NCBI GenBank assembly: GCA_030037885.1
Contig: JASHPU010000257.1
Location: forward strand, 1 to 64,000
Length of the DNA: 64,000 nucleotides
Origin: Xanthobacteraceae bacterium
GTDB taxonomy: Bacteria; Pseudomonadota; Alphaproteobacteria; Rhizobiales; Xanthobacteraceae
Direction: 5' to 3'
Shown here one piece after another: positions 36,401 to 47,832 of this stretch. The notes beneath the pieces were generated by a model, which had not been told where the DNA came from, did not search any database, and worked only from the letters and a program-made list of their open reading frames with translations. Position 1 is the stretch's first letter. The number at the start of each line of letters is the position of its first letter. The position numbers were made by a program, and so were the translations under genes.

Positions 36401-37833
36401 CAGAATAGCGAATGGGCGGCCGCACTTGCCGCGCCGACCAGCGGCCCGGGATAAACAAAGAACAAGATGTTGAACAGGCCGCACACCGCCAGCACGATGC
36501 GCAGCTCTATGGGCATGGCATAAAAGCCTTCGACGGCCTCGTCGAAATACATGATCTTGACGATTGCCAGATAATAATAGGCGCCGACCACGCTCGCCAG
36601 GACGCCGATTATTGCCAGCACGTAGAGGCCGGCCTTGATGGCGGCGAGGAAGACATAAAACTTGGCGAAGAAGCCGGCGAGCGGCGGCACGCCGGCCATG
36701 GAGAACAGCAGCATCGCCAGCAGGAACGCCATGGTCGGATGGGTGCGGCCAAGTCCGGCAAGCTGATCGATCGATTCCACCATGCCAGTCGAGCGCCGCA
36801 TCGCCAGGATCACAGCGAAAACGCCGAGCGTCATGGTGATGTAGATCGCCATATAGAGCAACACGCCCTGCACGCCCTCGGGCGTGCCGGCGGCGAGGCC
36901 GATCAGCGCGTAGCCCATATGGCCGATCGACGAATACGCCATCAGCCGCTTGAAATTGCGCTGGCCGATGGCGGCGAAGGAGCCGAGCAGCGTCGAGGCG
37001 ATGGCGACGAAGACCAGGATCTGCTGCCACTCGCTGGTAATGCCTGGAAACGCCACGACCGTGGCACGCACGAACATGGCGATGGCGGCGACCTTGGGCG
37101 CGGCGGCGAAGAACGCGGTGACCGGCGTCGGCGCGCCCTCGTAAACGTCCGGCGTCCACATGTGAAACGGCACCGCCGCGGCCTTGAAGCAGAAGCCGGC
37201 GAACAGAAAGACGAGGCCGAAGATCAGCCCGACGCCGCCTTGCGCCGCCACCTGGGCGATTCCGGTAAAGCTCACCGTGCCGGTAAAACCGTAGATCAGC
37301 GAGGCGCCATAGAGCAGCATGCCGGACGACAGTGCGCCAAGCACGAAATATTTCAGCCCGGCTTCGGTCGAACGCAGCGAGCCGCGATGGCTCGCCGCCA
37401 TCACGTAAAGCGGCAGGCTCATCAGTTCCAGGCCGAGATAAAGCGCGATCAGGTCGGCGGCCGAGATCAGCATCAGCATGCCGAGCGTGGAGAGCAGAAC
37501 GAGGACGGAATATTCGACGCGCTGCTGGCGCTCGCGCTGTGCATGATCGATCGACATGGCGACGGCGGCGGCTGAGCCGATCAGCGCCAAAATTTTGAGA
37601 AAGCGGGCGAAATCGTCGACCACGAAGCTGCCGCCGAAGCTCACCAGGCGGCCGGAGGGCAGCGCCAGCAGCACCGCGCCGGCGATCACCAGGAGCGCGA
37701 TTGCGGCAAAATCGACGACGCGGACGGAAGCGGCACCGAATACGCCGGCCATGAGCAGCGCCATGGCGCCGAGCCCGAGCACGATCTCGGGCAGCACCGG
37801 CAGAATAGCGGGATACGCCACGGCAGCCATCAT
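36400..37833 (-). CDS. nuoN: NADH-quinone oxidoreductase subunit N
   Basis: NuoN is one of three antiporter-like proton-pumping membrane subunits of complex I. The 477-residue, about 14-helix protein has [20 protein letters not shown] and [18 protein letters not shown], the conserved Glu and Lys helices. It lies two bases after nuoM and overlaps birA. Confidence 0.96.
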   Translation of the reverse strand: MMAAVAYPAILPVLPEIVLGLGAMALLMAGVFGAASVRVVDFAAIALLVIAGAVLLALPSGRLVSFGGSFVVDDFARFLKILALIGSAAAVAMSIDHAQRERQQRVEYSVLVLLSTLGMLMLISAADLIALYLGLELMSLPLYVMAASHRGSLRSTEAGLKYFVLGALSSGMLLYGASLIYGFTGTVSFTGIAQVAAQGGVGLIFGLVFLFAGFCFKAAAVPFHMWTPDVYEGAPTPVTAFFAAAPKVAAIAMFVRATVVAFPGITSEWQQILVFVAIASTLLGSFAAIGQRNFKRLMAYSSIGHMGYALIGLAAGTPEGVQGVLLYMAIYITMTLGVFAVILAMRRSTGMVESIDQLAGLGRTHPTMAFLLAMLLFSMAGVPPLAGFFAKFYVFLAAIKAGLYVLAIIGVLASVVGAYYYLAIVKIMYFDEAVEGFYAMPIELRIVLAVCGLFNILFFVYPGPLVGAASAAAHSLF

Positions 37834-37834
37834 C

Positions 37835-39340
37835 TCACCTCGCCAGCGCCGCCGTCTGCGCGCCGTTGAGCGCGTGGTGGTAATTGTCGATCAGCTGCGT
37901 GACCGAGGCGGCGGAGAAATCGAGCACCGGCTTCGGGTAGACGCCGATCAGGATGGTCACGATGATGAGCGGCGCGAACACGATCATCTCGCGCCAACCG
38001 ATGTCGCGGATGGCGGCCAGGCTCGCCTTTTCCAGCTTGCCGAAGATCACCTTGCGGTAGAGCCACAGCATGTAGCCAGCGGACAGGATCGTGCCGAGTG
38101 CCGCCAGCGTCGCCACCCAGGTGTTGACCCGGAAGGTGCCGATCATGGTCAGGAACTCGCCGACGAAGCCTGACGTGCCGGGCAAGCCCATATTGGCCAG
38201 CGCAAACACCATGAACACGAAGGCGTAGAGCGGCATGCGGTTGACGAGCCCGCCATAGGCGGCGATCTCGCGGGTGTGCATGCGGTCGTAGACGACGCCG
38301 ACGCAAAGGAACAAGGCGGCCGAGATCACGCCGTGGGACAGCATCTGAAAAATACCGCCGGAGACGCCCTGGGCCGTCACCGCGAACAAGCCCATGGTGA
38401 CGAAGCCCATATGCGCCACCGACGAATAGGCGATCAGCTTCTTCCAGTCCTCCTGCATCAAGGCGACCAGCGAGGTGTAGACGATGGCAATGACGGAGAG
38501 CGCATAAATCAGCGGCGCCAAGTGCTGCGTGGCGACGGGGAACATCGGCAGCGAAAAGCGCAAAAAGCCGTAGCCGCCCAACTTCAACAGGACGGCGGCG
38601 AGGATCACCGAGCCGGCGGTCGGCGCCTCGACGTGGGCGTCCGGCAGCCAGGTATGGACCGGCCACATCGGCAGCTTGACGGCGAACGAGGCCAAAAAGG
38701 CGAGGAACGCCCAGGTCTGCAGGCTGCGCGGAAAGCCGTGATGCAGCAAGGTCGGGATGTCGGTGGTGCCGGCGTCCCAGTACATCGCCATGATGGCGAG
38801 CAGCATGAACACCGAGCCGAGAAACGTGTAGAGGAAGAACTTGAAGCTCGCATAGACCCGGCGCGGGCCGCCCCACACGCCGATGATAATAAACATCGGA
38901 ATGAGGCCACCCTCGAAGAAAAAGTAGAACAGCACCAGATCGAGCGCGCAGAAGGTGCCGACCATCAGGGTTTCCATGACCAGAAACGTGATCATGTAGG
39001 CGCGCACGCGGCGCTGGATCGCGGTCCAGCTCGCCAGGATGCAGATCGGCATCAGCCCGGTGGTGAGGATCACAAACGGCAGCGAAATGCCGTCGACGCC
39101 CATCGCGTAGCCGATGGTGTTGCCGAGCCACGGGGCCTTTTCGACGAACTGAAAGTCGGGCGTGGACGGATCAAAGCGCCAGACCAGGATCAACGAAATG
39201 GCGAACGTGATCAGCGTGGTCCACAGCGCCACCCAGCGCGCGTTGCGCAGGCCGGCTTCGTCGTCGCCCAGGAAGGCGATGAACAGCGCGCCGGCAACCG
39301 GCAGGAACGTGACGACGGACAGGATCGGCCAGCTCGTCAT
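37835..39340 (-). CDS. nuoM: NADH-quinone oxidoreductase subunit M
   Basis: This antiporter-like subunit has 501 residues and about 14 membrane helices. Diagnostic stretches are [35 protein letters not shown] and [15 protein letters not shown]. The ATG at 39340 overlaps the nuoL stop (ATGA). Confidence 0.97.
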   Translation of the reverse strand: MTSWPILSVVTFLPVAGALFIAFLGDDEAGLRNARWVALWTTLITFAISLILVWRFDPSTPDFQFVEKAPWLGNTIGYAMGVDGISLPFVILTTGLMPICILASWTAIQRRVRAYMITFLVMETLMVGTFCALDLVLFYFFFEGGLIPMFIIIGVWGGPRRVYASFKFFLYTFLGSVFMLLAIMAMYWDAGTTDIPTLLHHGFPRSLQTWAFLAFLASFAVKLPMWPVHTWLPDAHVEAPTAGSVILAAVLLKLGGYGFLRFSLPMFPVATQHLAPLIYALSVIAIVYTSLVALMQEDWKKLIAYSSVAHMGFVTMGLFAVTAQGVSGGIFQMLSHGVISAALFLCVGVVYDRMHTREIAAYGGLVNRMPLYAFVFMVFALANMGLPGTSGFVGEFLTMIGTFRVNTWVATLAALGTILSAGYMLWLYRKVIFGKLEKASLAAIRDIGWREMIVFAPLIIVTILIGVYPKPVLDFSAASVTQLIDNYHHALNGAQTAALAR

Positions 39341-41430
39341 CCGTGCGCTCCGTAGAACATGAACCAGGTCACGGCCGCGGCAACGCCGATCAGCATGGCG
39401 AAGGCGTAATGATAGAGATAGCCGGTCTGCAGCCGCACCACGTTGCGGGTGACGTCGAGCACGCGCGCGGATACGCCGTCAGGCCCGAAGCCGTCGATGA
39501 TAAAGCCGTCGCCGCCCTTCCAGAGCAGCCGGCCGAGCCACAAGGTCGGGCGGACGAGCAGATAGTCGTAGATCTCGTCGAAGTACCATTTGTTGAGCAG
39601 GAATTGGTAGAGCACGTGTTGCTGGCGCGCCAATTCCTCGGGCAGGTCCGGCCGGCGGATGTAAAACAGCCAAGCGACCAGAAAGCCGACGATCATCATC
39701 AATGTGGGCAGGATCGACAGCAGCAGTGGCACTTTCTCGGCGCCTTCGAACAGCGTGTCGGCGATGCCAAGCTGCAGCGAGCCGCGGAAGAATTCGTCGG
39801 TGCCGTGGCCGGTGAACACGGCGAGCGCCGGATAGCCGGCGGCGATCGAGCCGATGGCGAACAGCGCCAGCGGCACCAGCACGGTCAACGGCGTCTCATG
39901 CGCCGCCTCGTAGTGCGCGCGGTCATGCGGGGCGCCGTGGAAGGTCTTGAAAATCAGCCGCCAGGAATAGAACGCGGTCAACGCTGCGGCGCCGAGCGTC
40001 ATGACGAACCCGTAAGCCGCCATCGGATTGGTGCTGACGAGCGCCGACTCGATGATGGCATCCTTGGAGAAATAGCCCGCAGTGAACGGAAAGCCGGTGA
40101 GCGCCAGGGTGCCGATCAGCATGGTCGCGTAGGTGAACGGCAGCTTGCGCCACAGCCCGCCCATGTGGCGGATGTCCTGCTCGTGATGCATGGCGATGAT
40201 CACCGAGCCGGAGCATAAGAACAGCAGCGCCTTGAAGAAGGCGTGGGTGAACAGATGGAACATGCCGACCGAATAGGCGCCGAACCCCATGGCGACGAAC
40301 ATGTAGCCGAGCTGCGAGCAGGTCGAATAGGCGATGATACGCTTGATGTCGTTCTGCACCAGGCCGACGGTGGCGGCGAACATGCAGGTGGTGGCGCCGA
40401 TGAAGATGACGAAGGCCGACGCGCCCGGCGACAGCGAGAACAGCGGCGACAGCCGCGCCACCATGAACACGCCCGCGGTCACCATGGTGGCGGCATGGAT
40501 CAGGGCCGAGACCGGCGTCGGTCCCTCCATGGCGTCGGGCAACCAGGTGTGCAGCAGGAACTGCGCCGATTTTCCCATCGCGCCGATGAACAAGAGCACG
40601 CAGACGAGCGTCAGTGCATCGACGTCCCAGCTCAGGAAGTGATAGACCTTGCCGGCGAGGCTGGGCGCCTGGGCAAAGATGGTGTCGAAATCGACCGCAC
40701 CGGTGAGCGCGAAGACCGCAAAAATGCCGAGCGAGAAGCCGAAATCGCCGACGCGGTTGACGATGAAGGCCTTGATCGCCGCGGCGTTGGCTTCCGGCTT
40801 GTGATACCAGAAACCGATCAGCAGATAGCTCGCCAGCCCGACGCCTTCCCAGCCGAAGAACAACTGCACCAGATTGTCGGCCGTCACCAGCATCAGCATG
40901 GCGAAGGTGAAGAACGACAGATAGGAGAAGAAGCGCGGCTTGTACGGATCCTCCTCCATGTAGCCGATCGAATAGAGGTGAACCAGCGACGACACCGTGG
41001 TCACCACGGCCAGCATCACCGCGGTGAGCGGATCGATGCGCAGCGCCCAGTCGGAATGCAGATCGGCGAAGGTGATGAAGCTGAACAGCCGCACCCGCGC
41101 CTCATGGCCGGCGACGCCGACGTCGTAGAACGCGTACCAGGACAACAGGCAGGCGATGACGAGGAACGTGGTCGTGATCAACTCGGCCGGGCGCGAACCG
41201 GCAGCAGGCGGCTCGTCCGCCGGCTCCTCGACGTGGGTATTGGCGAAGGCGGCGTGCTGCTCGTGCGGCGATGGCGCGCCGCGCGGCCGGTGCTCGGCAA
41301 CGGGCGACGCCGCACGGTCGCCATGCGGCGGCGGGTCTTCGCCCGGCAAGCGGTTACGCGCGCCGAGCAGCGCGATAATGCCGGCGAGGATCGAGCCGAG
41401 CAGCGGCAGGGCGACGATGGTTTCGTACAT
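39337..41430 (-). CDS. nuoL: NADH-quinone oxidoreductase subunit L with N-terminal insertion
   Basis: NuoL is the distal proton-pumping subunit carrying the long lateral helix. At 697 residues it exceeds E. coli NuoL (613). The excess is mainly a Pro/His/Glu-rich hydrophilic insert at about residues 25-83, between the first and second membrane helices. Core motifs [40 protein letters not shown] and [15 protein letters not shown] are intact. A palindromic element separates it from nuoK. Confidence 0.96.
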   Translation of the reverse strand: MYETIVALPLLGSILAGIIALLGARNRLPGEDPPPHGDRAASPVAEHRPRGAPSPHEQHAAFANTHVEEPADEPPAAGSRPAELITTTFLVIACLLSWYAFYDVGVAGHEARVRLFSFITFADLHSDWALRIDPLTAVMLAVVTTVSSLVHLYSIGYMEEDPYKPRFFSYLSFFTFAMLMLVTADNLVQLFFGWEGVGLASYLLIGFWYHKPEANAAAIKAFIVNRVGDFGFSLGIFAVFALTGAVDFDTIFAQAPSLAGKVYHFLSWDVDALTLVCVLLFIGAMGKSAQFLLHTWLPDAMEGPTPVSALIHAATMVTAGVFMVARLSPLFSLSPGASAFVIFIGATTCMFAATVGLVQNDIKRIIAYSTCSQLGYMFVAMGFGAYSVGMFHLFTHAFFKALLFLCSGSVIIAMHHEQDIRHMGGLWRKLPFTYATMLIGTLALTGFPFTAGYFSKDAIIESALVSTNPMAAYGFVMTLGAAALTAFYSWRLIFKTFHGAPHDRAHYEAAHETPLTVLVPLALFAIGSIAAGYPALAVFTGHGTDEFFRGSLQLGIADTLFEGAEKVPLLLSILPTLMMIVGFLVAWLFYIRRPDLPEELARQQHVLYQFLLNKWYFDEIYDYLLVRPTLWLGRLLWKGGDGFIIDGFGPDGVSARVLDVTRNVVRLQTGYLYHYAFAMLIGVAAAVTWFMFYGAHG

Positions 41431-41443
41431 GCCGCTAGATCCC

Positions 41444-41535
41444 CGTCATGCCCGCGCTTGTCGCGGGCATCCACGTCTTGAATCTTTCATGACGCGTTGA
41501 AGTCACGGATGGCCAGGACAAGCCCGGCCACGACG
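41444..41535. repeat. rhizobial palindromic element between nuoK and nuoL
   Basis: CGTCATGCCCGCGCTTGTCG at the left (41444-41463) matches the inverted right end (GGACAAGCCCGGCCACGACG, 41516-41535) as a long imperfect palindrome, with inner AAG/CTT-flanked arms. It is a dispersed rhizobial REP-like element and occupies most of the 140-base gap between nuoK and nuoL. Confidence 0.7.
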
Positions 41536-41570
41536 GCTTCGCAGAACGATGATCTAATCCGCTCACACTT

Positions 41571-41879
41571 TCAGCCCTTCAACAGATCGATGTCTTCGAC
41601 CGCGATCGAACCCCGGTTGCGGAAATAGGCGACAAGAATGGCGAGCCCGATGGCGGCCTCCGCCGCGGCCACCGTGAGTACGATCAACGCATAGACCTGG
41701 CCGACGATGTCGCCCAAAAAGCTCGAGAATGCCACCAGGTCGATGTTGACCGCGAGCAGAATGAGCTCGATCGACATCATGATGATGATGACGTTCTTGC
41801 GGTTGAGAAAGATGCCGAAAATCCCGAGCGTGAACAGGATCGCGGCGACCGACAGATAATGGCCGAGCCCGATGATCAT
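41571..41879 (-). CDS. nuoK: NADH-quinone oxidoreductase subunit K
   Basis: NuoK is a 102-residue, three-helix membrane subunit with the two conserved membrane glutamates in [10 protein letters not shown] (Glu38) and [13 protein letters not shown] (Glu74). The ATG at 41879 overlaps the nuoJ stop (ATGA). Confidence 0.97.
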   Translation of the reverse strand: MIIGLGHYLSVAAILFTLGIFGIFLNRKNVIIIMMSIELILLAVNIDLVAFSSFLGDIVGQVYALIVLTVAAAEAAIGLAILVAYFRNRGSIAVEDIDLLKG

Positions 41880-42484
41880 GACAGCCCCTGCCCCGGCTTG
41901 ACCTTGATCAGCTCGATGGCGCTGGCGGGCCGGCGCGCCACCTGCGCGGCAATGTTTTGGCGCCGCACCTGCGGCTTGTGCTGCAGCGTCATGACGATGG
42001 CGCCGATCATGGCCACCAGCAGGATGAGCCCCGCGGCCTCGAAGAAATAGACGTAGCGGGTATAGAGCACGAGGCCGAGCGCTTCGGTGTTGCTGACGTT
42101 TGCGGCGATTGGCGCCGCGACGTGCGCGGTCGCAGGCGCGATCGCCCAGCCGCCCACCAAAATCAGCAACTCGGCGAGCAGCACGGCGCCGATCAGGGCG
42201 CCGACCGGCAGGTAGTTGAGGAAGCCGTGACGCAGTTCTGCGAAATCGACATCGAGCATCATCACCACGAACAGGAACAGCACGGCGACGGCGCCGACAT
42301 AGACAACGATCAGAATCATGGCCAGGAACTCGGCGCCCAACAGCACGAACAGCCCGGCGGCGTTGACGAAGGCCAGAATGAGAAACAGCACCGAATGCAC
42401 GGGATTGCGCGCGGCGATCACCATGATCGCCGACGCGACGGCGACGCCGGCGAACAGATAAAAGAAGATCGCGTGAATGATCAT
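41876..42484 (-). CDS. nuoJ: NADH-quinone oxidoreductase subunit J
   Basis: NuoJ is a 202-residue membrane subunit with five helices. Conserved stretches include [20 protein letters not shown] and [20 protein letters not shown], the pi-bulge helix that couples to quinone reduction. The C-terminal 35 residues are soluble and basic. Confidence 0.96.
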   Translation of the reverse strand: MIIHAIFFYLFAGVAVASAIMVIAARNPVHSVLFLILAFVNAAGLFVLLGAEFLAMILIVVYVGAVAVLFLFVVMMLDVDFAELRHGFLNYLPVGALIGAVLLAELLILVGGWAIAPATAHVAAPIAANVSNTEALGLVLYTRYVYFFEAAGLILLVAMIGAIVMTLQHKPQVRRQNIAAQVARRPASAIELIKVKPGQGLS

Positions 42485-42496
42485 GAGCGGCCGCTG

Positions 42497-42985
42497 TTAC
42501 CTGTAGGGCGCATCGAGCGCGATGTTCTTGGCCAACTCGCGCTCCCAGCGGTCGCCGTTCGCAAGGAGGCGCTCCTTGTCGTAATAAAGCTCCTCGCGGC
42601 TCTCGCTCGCGAATTCGAAATTCGGCCCCTCGACGATGGCATCGACCGGACAGGCCTCCTGGCACAGGCCGCAATAGATGCATTTGACCATGTCGATGTC
42701 GTAGCGCGTGGTGCGGCGGGTGCCGTCGTTGCGCCGCGGCCCGGCCTCGATGGTGATGGCCTGCGCCGGGCAGATCGCCTCGCACAGCTTGCAGGCGATG
42801 CAGCGCTCCTCGCCGTTCGGATAGCGGCGCAGCGCGTGCTCGCCGCGAAAGCGCGGCGAGATCGGGTTCTTCTCGAACGGATAGTTGATCGTCGCTTTCG
42901 GCTTGAAGAAATAGCGCATCGACAGGACGAAGGCCTCGACGAATTCCTTGAGAAACACCGAACGGGCGGCTTGATCGAGCTTCAT
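42497..42985 (-). CDS. nuoI: NADH-quinone oxidoreductase subunit I
   Basis: NuoI is the ferredoxin-like subunit that holds clusters N6a and N6b. Two CxxCxxCxxxCP motifs are visible: [12 protein letters not shown] (about 62-73) and [12 protein letters not shown] (101-112). The ATG at 42985 has a GAGGACGCC site and gives 162 residues, as usual; an in-frame extension upstream to 43030 overlaps the neighbouring small gene's region and is rejected. Confidence 0.97.
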   Translation of the reverse strand: MKLDQAARSVFLKEFVEAFVLSMRYFFKPKATINYPFEKNPISPRFRGEHALRRYPNGEERCIACKLCEAICPAQAITIEAGPRRNDGTRRTTRYDIDMVKCIYCGLCQEACPVDAIVEGPNFEFASESREELYYDKERLLANGDRWERELAKNIALDAPYR

Positions 42986-43001
42986 GGCGTCCTCGTGCCG
43001 C

Positions 43002-43268
43002 CTAGTGCGGTGCCGGCGGGCCGCCGGCACCGGCGAGCGCCTTGCCGATCCAATAGCCGAGCGTCGCCAGGATGGCGATGTCGATTCCCAGAATCGAGCG
43101 CCGCACCAGAGCGATCCGGCTCTCGAAATCCTCGCGCTCCTCCAGCGTGGTCGAGCCGCCCTGGGCGCGCAGATGGCGGTCGACGATGCGGATCGCCGGC
43201 ACGTAGACCGCGACGGCGACCACCGTTCCGATCAGCGCGCCGAGCCAGGCCGGCAGCGAATAATCCAT
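43002..43268 (-). CDS. 88-residue membrane protein between nuoH and nuoI
   Basis: Two membrane helices ([20 protein letters not shown] at 9-28 and [20 protein letters not shown] at 61-80) flank a charged, possibly coiled segment with [19 protein letters not shown]. It is not a canonical complex I subunit. It has a GGAGCG site, an ATG 12 bases after nuoH, and fits the operon spacing. It might be an alphaproteobacterial accessory or assembly factor; no family was recognised. Confidence 0.75.
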   Translation of the reverse strand: MDYSLPAWLGALIGTVVAVAVYVPAIRIVDRHLRAQGGSTTLEEREDFESRIALVRRSILGIDIAILATLGYWIGKALAGAGGPPAPH

Positions 43269-43280
43269 TGCGCGCTCCGT

Positions 43281-44306
43281 TCATTTCGCCGCCCAGCCGG
43301 TGACCTGCAGGACGCCGGCGACGATCGCGACCATCGCCAGCGAAATCGGCAAAAACACCTTCCAGCCGAGCCGCATCAATTGATCGTAGCGATAGCGCGG
43401 CACGAACGCCTTGACCATGGCGAACATGAAGAAGACGAACGTCGCCTTCAAGACGAACCAGACCACCCCCGGAATCCAGGTGAACGGCACCACCGGGAAC
43501 GGCGGCAGCCAACCGCCGAAAAACAGGATGGTGCACATGGCGCACATCGTGGTGATCGCCACGTATTCGCCCATCATCAGCATCATGTAGGGCGTCGAGC
43601 CATACTCGACCATGTAGCCGGCGACGAGTTCCGATTCGGCCTCCACCAGATCGAACGGCGGCCGGTTGGTCTCGGCCAGTGCCGAGACGAAGAAAATCAC
43701 CAGCATCGGCAATAGCGGCAACCAGAACCAGCCCAAAAATCCCCACGCGCTGTTCTGCGCTTCGACGATTGCCGACAGATTGAGCGAGCCCACGCACAAC
43801 AAGACGGTAATGATGACGAAACCGATCGAGACTTCGTACGACACCATCTGCGCGGCCGAGCGCAGCGCGGCGAGGAACGGATATTTGGAATTCGACGCCC
43901 ACCCCGCCATGATGACGCCGTACACGCCGAGCGACGAAATGGCGAAGATATAAAGAATGCCGACGTTAATGTCGGCGATCACCCAGCCGGCGCTGACCGG
44001 AATCACCGCCCAGGCCGCAAGCGCCAAGGTCGTGGTGACGAGCGGCGCGATGAGGAACACGCCCTTGTTGGCGCCGGCAGGAATGACCGGCTCCTTGAGC
44101 ACGAACTTGAGCAGGTCGGCGAACGATTGAAACAGGCCCCACGGTCCGACCACGTTCGGCCCGCGGCGGATCTGCACCGCCGCCCAGATTTTGCGGTCGG
44201 CATAGAGCAGGTACGCGACCGCGATCAGAAGCAGCACGAGCAGCAGCACGCTTTCGCCCAGCATGATCAAGAACGGCAACAGATAATCGGACCAGACCGC
44301 GGCCAT
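43281..44306 (-). CDS. nuoH: NADH-quinone oxidoreductase subunit H
   Basis: NuoH is the membrane subunit forming the quinone chamber entry. The 341-residue protein shows [20 protein letters not shown] (about 38-57), [20 protein letters not shown] and [17 protein letters not shown]. The ATG at 44306 follows a GGAG site and lies five bases after nuoG. Confidence 0.97.
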   Translation of the reverse strand: MAAVWSDYLLPFLIMLGESVLLLVLLLIAVAYLLYADRKIWAAVQIRRGPNVVGPWGLFQSFADLLKFVLKEPVIPAGANKGVFLIAPLVTTTLALAAWAVIPVSAGWVIADINVGILYIFAISSLGVYGVIMAGWASNSKYPFLAALRSAAQMVSYEVSIGFVIITVLLCVGSLNLSAIVEAQNSAWGFLGWFWLPLLPMLVIFFVSALAETNRPPFDLVEAESELVAGYMVEYGSTPYMMLMMGEYVAITTMCAMCTILFFGGWLPPFPVVPFTWIPGVVWFVLKATFVFFMFAMVKAFVPRYRYDQLMRLGWKVFLPISLAMVAIVAGVLQVTGWAAK

Positions 44307-44311
44307 CGTCT

Positions 44312-46393
44312 TTACTCCGCGGCCGTGATGCCGGCGCGCCGCTTGAGCGCCAATGCCGCGCATTCCGCCATCACCGCCGAGCAGCGCGCGATCGGATTGG
44401 TGAAATAGAAGTTGGCGACGCTGGAGCGGAACGGCGTGCGCTCGGTATTGCCGCCGGCTGAGGCGGCGAGCTTGTGCAGATCGGCCGGATCGCTGGGCGC
44501 GATCTGGCCCAGGCGCTGCAAGTGCGGATGCGCCTTGAACATCGTCTGGCGCAGGGCGGCAAGCGAATCGTAGGGCAGCCGATGCCCCAGCACGTCGGAC
44601 AGCGCACGCAAGATGGCCCAATCCTCGCGCGCGTCGCCCGGCGGGAACGAGGCGCGCATCGCCATCTGCACCCGGCCTTCGGTGTTGAGGAAGATTGCCG
44701 ATTTTTCCGGATAGGCTGCCCCCGGCAGCACCACGTCGGCGCGCGTGGCGCCGCGGTCGCCGTGGCTGCCGATGTAAACGACGAAGGCGCCGGGCGCGAC
44801 GTCGATCTCGTCGGCGCCGAGCAGAAACGCCACATCGAGCGTACCGGGCGCCGCCATCTGCCGCGCCGTGAGCCCACCCTCCCCCGGCACGAAGCCGAGA
44901 TCGAGCGCGCCGACCCGCGAGGCGGCGCTGTGCAGCACGCAATAGCCGTTCCAGCGGTCCTTGACTGCGCCGAGCTCGATTGCGGCTTTCGCCGCGAGCG
45001 CGGCGATGGCGGCGCCGTCGGCGCGCGCAAACGCGCCGGCGCCGACTAGAAGCAGCGGACGCTCGGCCTTGCGCAGCGCCTCGGCAAACGAATGCCGCGC
45101 CACCATGGCGAGCGTCTCAGGGCCGGCGCCGAGATAATCGTACGGATAAGTCAGGTCCGCCTTCGGGCCGATCAGGCCGATCGGGAAATTGCCGGCGCGC
45201 CAGCGCTTGCGGATGCGGGCATTGAGCACCGCGGCCTCTTTTCGCGGCGTCGCGCCGACGATCAGCAGCGCATCGGCCGTGTCGATACCGGCGATGGTGG
45301 GGTTGAACAGATAGGTCGCCCGGCGCCAGCGCGGATCGAGCGCGGAACCATCCTGCCGGCAATCGAGATTGACGACGCCAAGCCGGCTCATCAGGTCTTT
45401 GAGCGCGAAAATTTCCTCGACCGCGGCAAGGTCGCCAACCAGCGCGCCGATGCGCTTCGGATTTATGGGCGCGACCTTGGCGGCGATAGCCTTGAAGGCT
45501 TCTGCCCAGGTCGCCGGGCGCAGCCGGCCGCCTTGGCGAATATAGGGCTGATCGAGACGCTGGGTGCGCAGGCCGTCGACGACGTGGCGGGTCTTGTCGG
45601 AAATCCATTCCTCGTTGATGTCGTCATTGGTGCGCGGCAGGATGCGCATGACCTCGCGGCCGCGGGTGTCGATGCGGACGGCCGAGCCGAGCGCGTCCAT
45701 CACGTCGATCGATTCGGTCTTGCCGAGCTCCCAGGGCCGCGCCGTGAATGCGTACGGCTTGGCGGTGAGCGCGCCGACCGGACAGAGATCGACGACGCAG
45801 CCTTGCAGCTCCGAGGTCATCGCCTCTTCGAGATACGTCGTGATCTCCATGTCCTCGCCGCGCCCGGTGGCGCCGAGCTCCGGCACGCCGGCGACCTCCG
45901 CGGCAAAGCGCACGCAGCGGGTGCACTGGATGCAGCGGTTCATCGAGGTCTTGACCAGCGCGCCGAGATATTTGTCTTCGACCGCCCGTTTGTTTTCGCG
46001 GAAACGGCTGGCGTCGACGCCGTAGGCCATCGACTGGTCCTGCAGATCGCATTCGCCGCCCTGGTCGCAGATCGGGCAATCGAGCGGATGATTGATCAGC
46101 AAAAACTCCATGACGCCTTCGCGCGCCTTGCGCACCATCGGCGAGCGGGTTTTCACCTGCGGCGGTTCGCCCTTCGGCCCGGGGCGGCAGTCGCGCACGC
46201 CCCAGGCGCAGCTCGCCACCGGCTTCGGCGAGCCGACCAGTTCGACCAGGCACATGCGGCAATTGCCGGCGATCGACAGCCGCTCGTGAAAGCAGAAGCG
46301 CGGAATCTCGGCGCCCGCGGCCTCGCACGCCTGCAGCAGCGTGTATTCCGGCGGAACGTCGATCTCTTTGCCGTCGACGATGAGCTTGGTCAT
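44312..46393 (-). CDS. nuoG: NADH-quinone oxidoreductase subunit G
   Basis: NuoG is the largest peripheral-arm subunit and carries several Fe-S clusters. Residues 34-65 hold the [2Fe-2S] ligands ([20 protein letters not shown]), [17 protein letters not shown] is the His/Cys [4Fe-4S] motif, and [10 protein letters not shown] with CPVGAL gives another. The rest is a molybdopterin-oxidoreductase-like domain without cofactor. The length of 693 is typical of rhizobia. Confidence 0.96.
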   Translation of the reverse strand: MTKLIVDGKEIDVPPEYTLLQACEAAGAEIPRFCFHERLSIAGNCRMCLVELVGSPKPVASCAWGVRDCRPGPKGEPPQVKTRSPMVRKAREGVMEFLLINHPLDCPICDQGGECDLQDQSMAYGVDASRFRENKRAVEDKYLGALVKTSMNRCIQCTRCVRFAAEVAGVPELGATGRGEDMEITTYLEEAMTSELQGCVVDLCPVGALTAKPYAFTARPWELGKTESIDVMDALGSAVRIDTRGREVMRILPRTNDDINEEWISDKTRHVVDGLRTQRLDQPYIRQGGRLRPATWAEAFKAIAAKVAPINPKRIGALVGDLAAVEEIFALKDLMSRLGVVNLDCRQDGSALDPRWRRATYLFNPTIAGIDTADALLIVGATPRKEAAVLNARIRKRWRAGNFPIGLIGPKADLTYPYDYLGAGPETLAMVARHSFAEALRKAERPLLLVGAGAFARADGAAIAALAAKAAIELGAVKDRWNGYCVLHSAASRVGALDLGFVPGEGGLTARQMAAPGTLDVAFLLGADEIDVAPGAFVVYIGSHGDRGATRADVVLPGAAYPEKSAIFLNTEGRVQMAMRASFPPGDAREDWAILRALSDVLGHRLPYDSLAALRQTMFKAHPHLQRLGQIAPSDPADLHKLAASAGGNTERTPFRSSVANFYFTNPIARCSAVMAECAALALKRRAGITAAE

Positions 46394-46394
46394 G

Positions 46395-46505
46395 TCAATG
46401 CCACGTCAGCCAAATCAACAACACCGCCGTGAGGATGATGCCGGCAGCGAGATCGAGCCGCATCGGGTTGGAGACGACGCGCCACGCAGTCGGTGAAATG
46501 GTCAT
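46395..46505 (-). CDS. 36-residue single-pass membrane peptide between nuoF and nuoG
   Basis: The peptide has a basic N-terminus (WRVVSNPMRLD, about residues 8-18) and one membrane helix, LAAGIILTAVLLIWLTW (19-35). The ATG at 46505 follows a GGGAGCG site, 11 bases after the nuoF stop, and the peptide stops one base before nuoG. The neat fit in the operon argues that it is translated. It is not a known NuoA-N subunit; it may be an accessory subunit like the small single-helix proteins of alphaproteobacterial and mitochondrial complex I. Confidence 0.65.
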   Translation of the reverse strand: MTISPTAWRVVSNPMRLDLAAGIILTAVLLIWLTWH

Positions 46506-46516
46506 CGGCTCGCTCC

Positions 46517-47827
46517 CTACTCCGCCGCCACCGCGACCGGCTCGGGGTGCGGGTTCGCGGTATATTGGTCGATGCGCCGCTCGATCTCCGGGCGGAAGTG
46601 GCGAAGCAGGCCCTGCACCGGCCAGGCGGCGCCGTCGCCGAACGCGCAGATGGTGTGGCCCTCGATCTGCTTCGTCACCTCCCACAATAGATCGATCTCG
46701 CGCTTATGGGCGCGGCCATCGGCCATGCGTTCGAGCACGCGCCACATCCAGCCCATGCCCTCACGGCACGGCGTGCACTGGCCGCAGCTTTCGTGCTTGT
46801 AGAAATAGGAGATGCGCGCCATGGCGCGCACGATGTCGGCGGACTTGTCCATGACGATCACCGCCGCGGTGCCGAACGCCGACTTCTTTTCAAGGCAGCC
46901 GTCGAAATCCATCAGCAGCGTGTCGGCCTGATCGGCGCCGGCCGGAATCATCGGCATCGACGAGCCGCCCGGGATGACCGCGAGCAGATTGCCCCAGCCG
47001 CCGCGCACGCCGCCGGCATGGCGCTCGATCAGTTCGCGCAGCGGAATGCCCATCTCTTCTTCGACGTTGCACGGCTGCTCGACGTGACCGGAAATGCAGA
47101 ACAGTTTTGTCCCGGTATTGTTCTTCCGGCCGATGCCGGCGAACCACGCGGCGCCGCGGCGCATGATGTCGGGCACTTGCGCAATCGTCTCGACGTTGTT
47201 GACGGTGGTCGGGCAGCCATACAGGCCCATATTGGCCGGGAACGGCGGTTTGAGCCGCGGCATACCCTTCTTGCCTTCGAGGCTTTCGAGCAGCGCCGTC
47301 TCTTCGCCGCAGATGTAAGCGCCGGCGCCGTGGTGCAGGACAATGTCGAAGTCGAAGCCATGCACATTGTCCTGGCCGATCAGCTTGGCCTCGTAGGCTT
47401 CGGCGATCGCCGCCTCCAGCCGCTCGCGCTCGCGGATGAACTCGCCGCGGACGTAGATGAAGCAAGTATGCGCCGCCATGGCGCAGCCCGCGATCAGGCA
47501 ACCTTCGATCAACAGATGCGGGTCGTGGCGCATGATGTCGCGGTCCTTGCAGGTGCCGGGTTCGGACTCGTCGGCATTGACCACGAGATAATGCGGGCGC
47601 CCCGGCGCCACCTCCTTGGGCATGAACGACCATTTCAGCCCGGTCGCGAAGCCGGCGCCGCCGCGGCCGCGCTGGCCTGAGGCCTTGCATTCGTTGACCA
47701 GCGCCTCGCGGCCGCGCGCCAATATATCCTTGGTGCCGGCCCAGGCGCCGCGGGCGCGCGCCCCTTTGAGGCGCCAATCGTGTTGCCCGTACAGATTCTT
47801 GAAGATGCGGTCCCGGTCGGCGAGCAT
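46517..47827 (-). CDS. nuoF: NADH-quinone oxidoreductase subunit F
   Basis: NuoF binds NADH, FMN and cluster N3. The 436-residue protein has the NADH loop [17 protein letters not shown] (about 54-70), the FMN motif [19 protein letters not shown], and the [4Fe-4S] ligands in [12 protein letters not shown] plus Cys in [12 protein letters not shown]. Confidence 0.97.
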   Translation of the reverse strand: MLADRDRIFKNLYGQHDWRLKGARARGAWAGTKDILARGREALVNECKASGQRGRGGAGFATGLKWSFMPKEVAPGRPHYLVVNADESEPGTCKDRDIMRHDPHLLIEGCLIAGCAMAAHTCFIYVRGEFIRERERLEAAIAEAYEAKLIGQDNVHGFDFDIVLHHGAGAYICGEETALLESLEGKKGMPRLKPPFPANMGLYGCPTTVNNVETIAQVPDIMRRGAAWFAGIGRKNNTGTKLFCISGHVEQPCNVEEEMGIPLRELIERHAGGVRGGWGNLLAVIPGGSSMPMIPAGADQADTLLMDFDGCLEKKSAFGTAAVIVMDKSADIVRAMARISYFYKHESCGQCTPCREGMGWMWRVLERMADGRAHKREIDLLWEVTKQIEGHTICAFGDGAAWPVQGLLRHFRPEIERRIDQYTANPHPEPVAVAAE

Positions 47828-47832
47828 GGTCG

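Noticed and set aside
36412-41481. Long plus-strand frames rich in His, Arg and Gln opposite nuoN, nuoM and nuoL
   Set aside because: Antisense of hydrophobic membrane proteins typically gives such frames; no ribosome sites or domains were seen.
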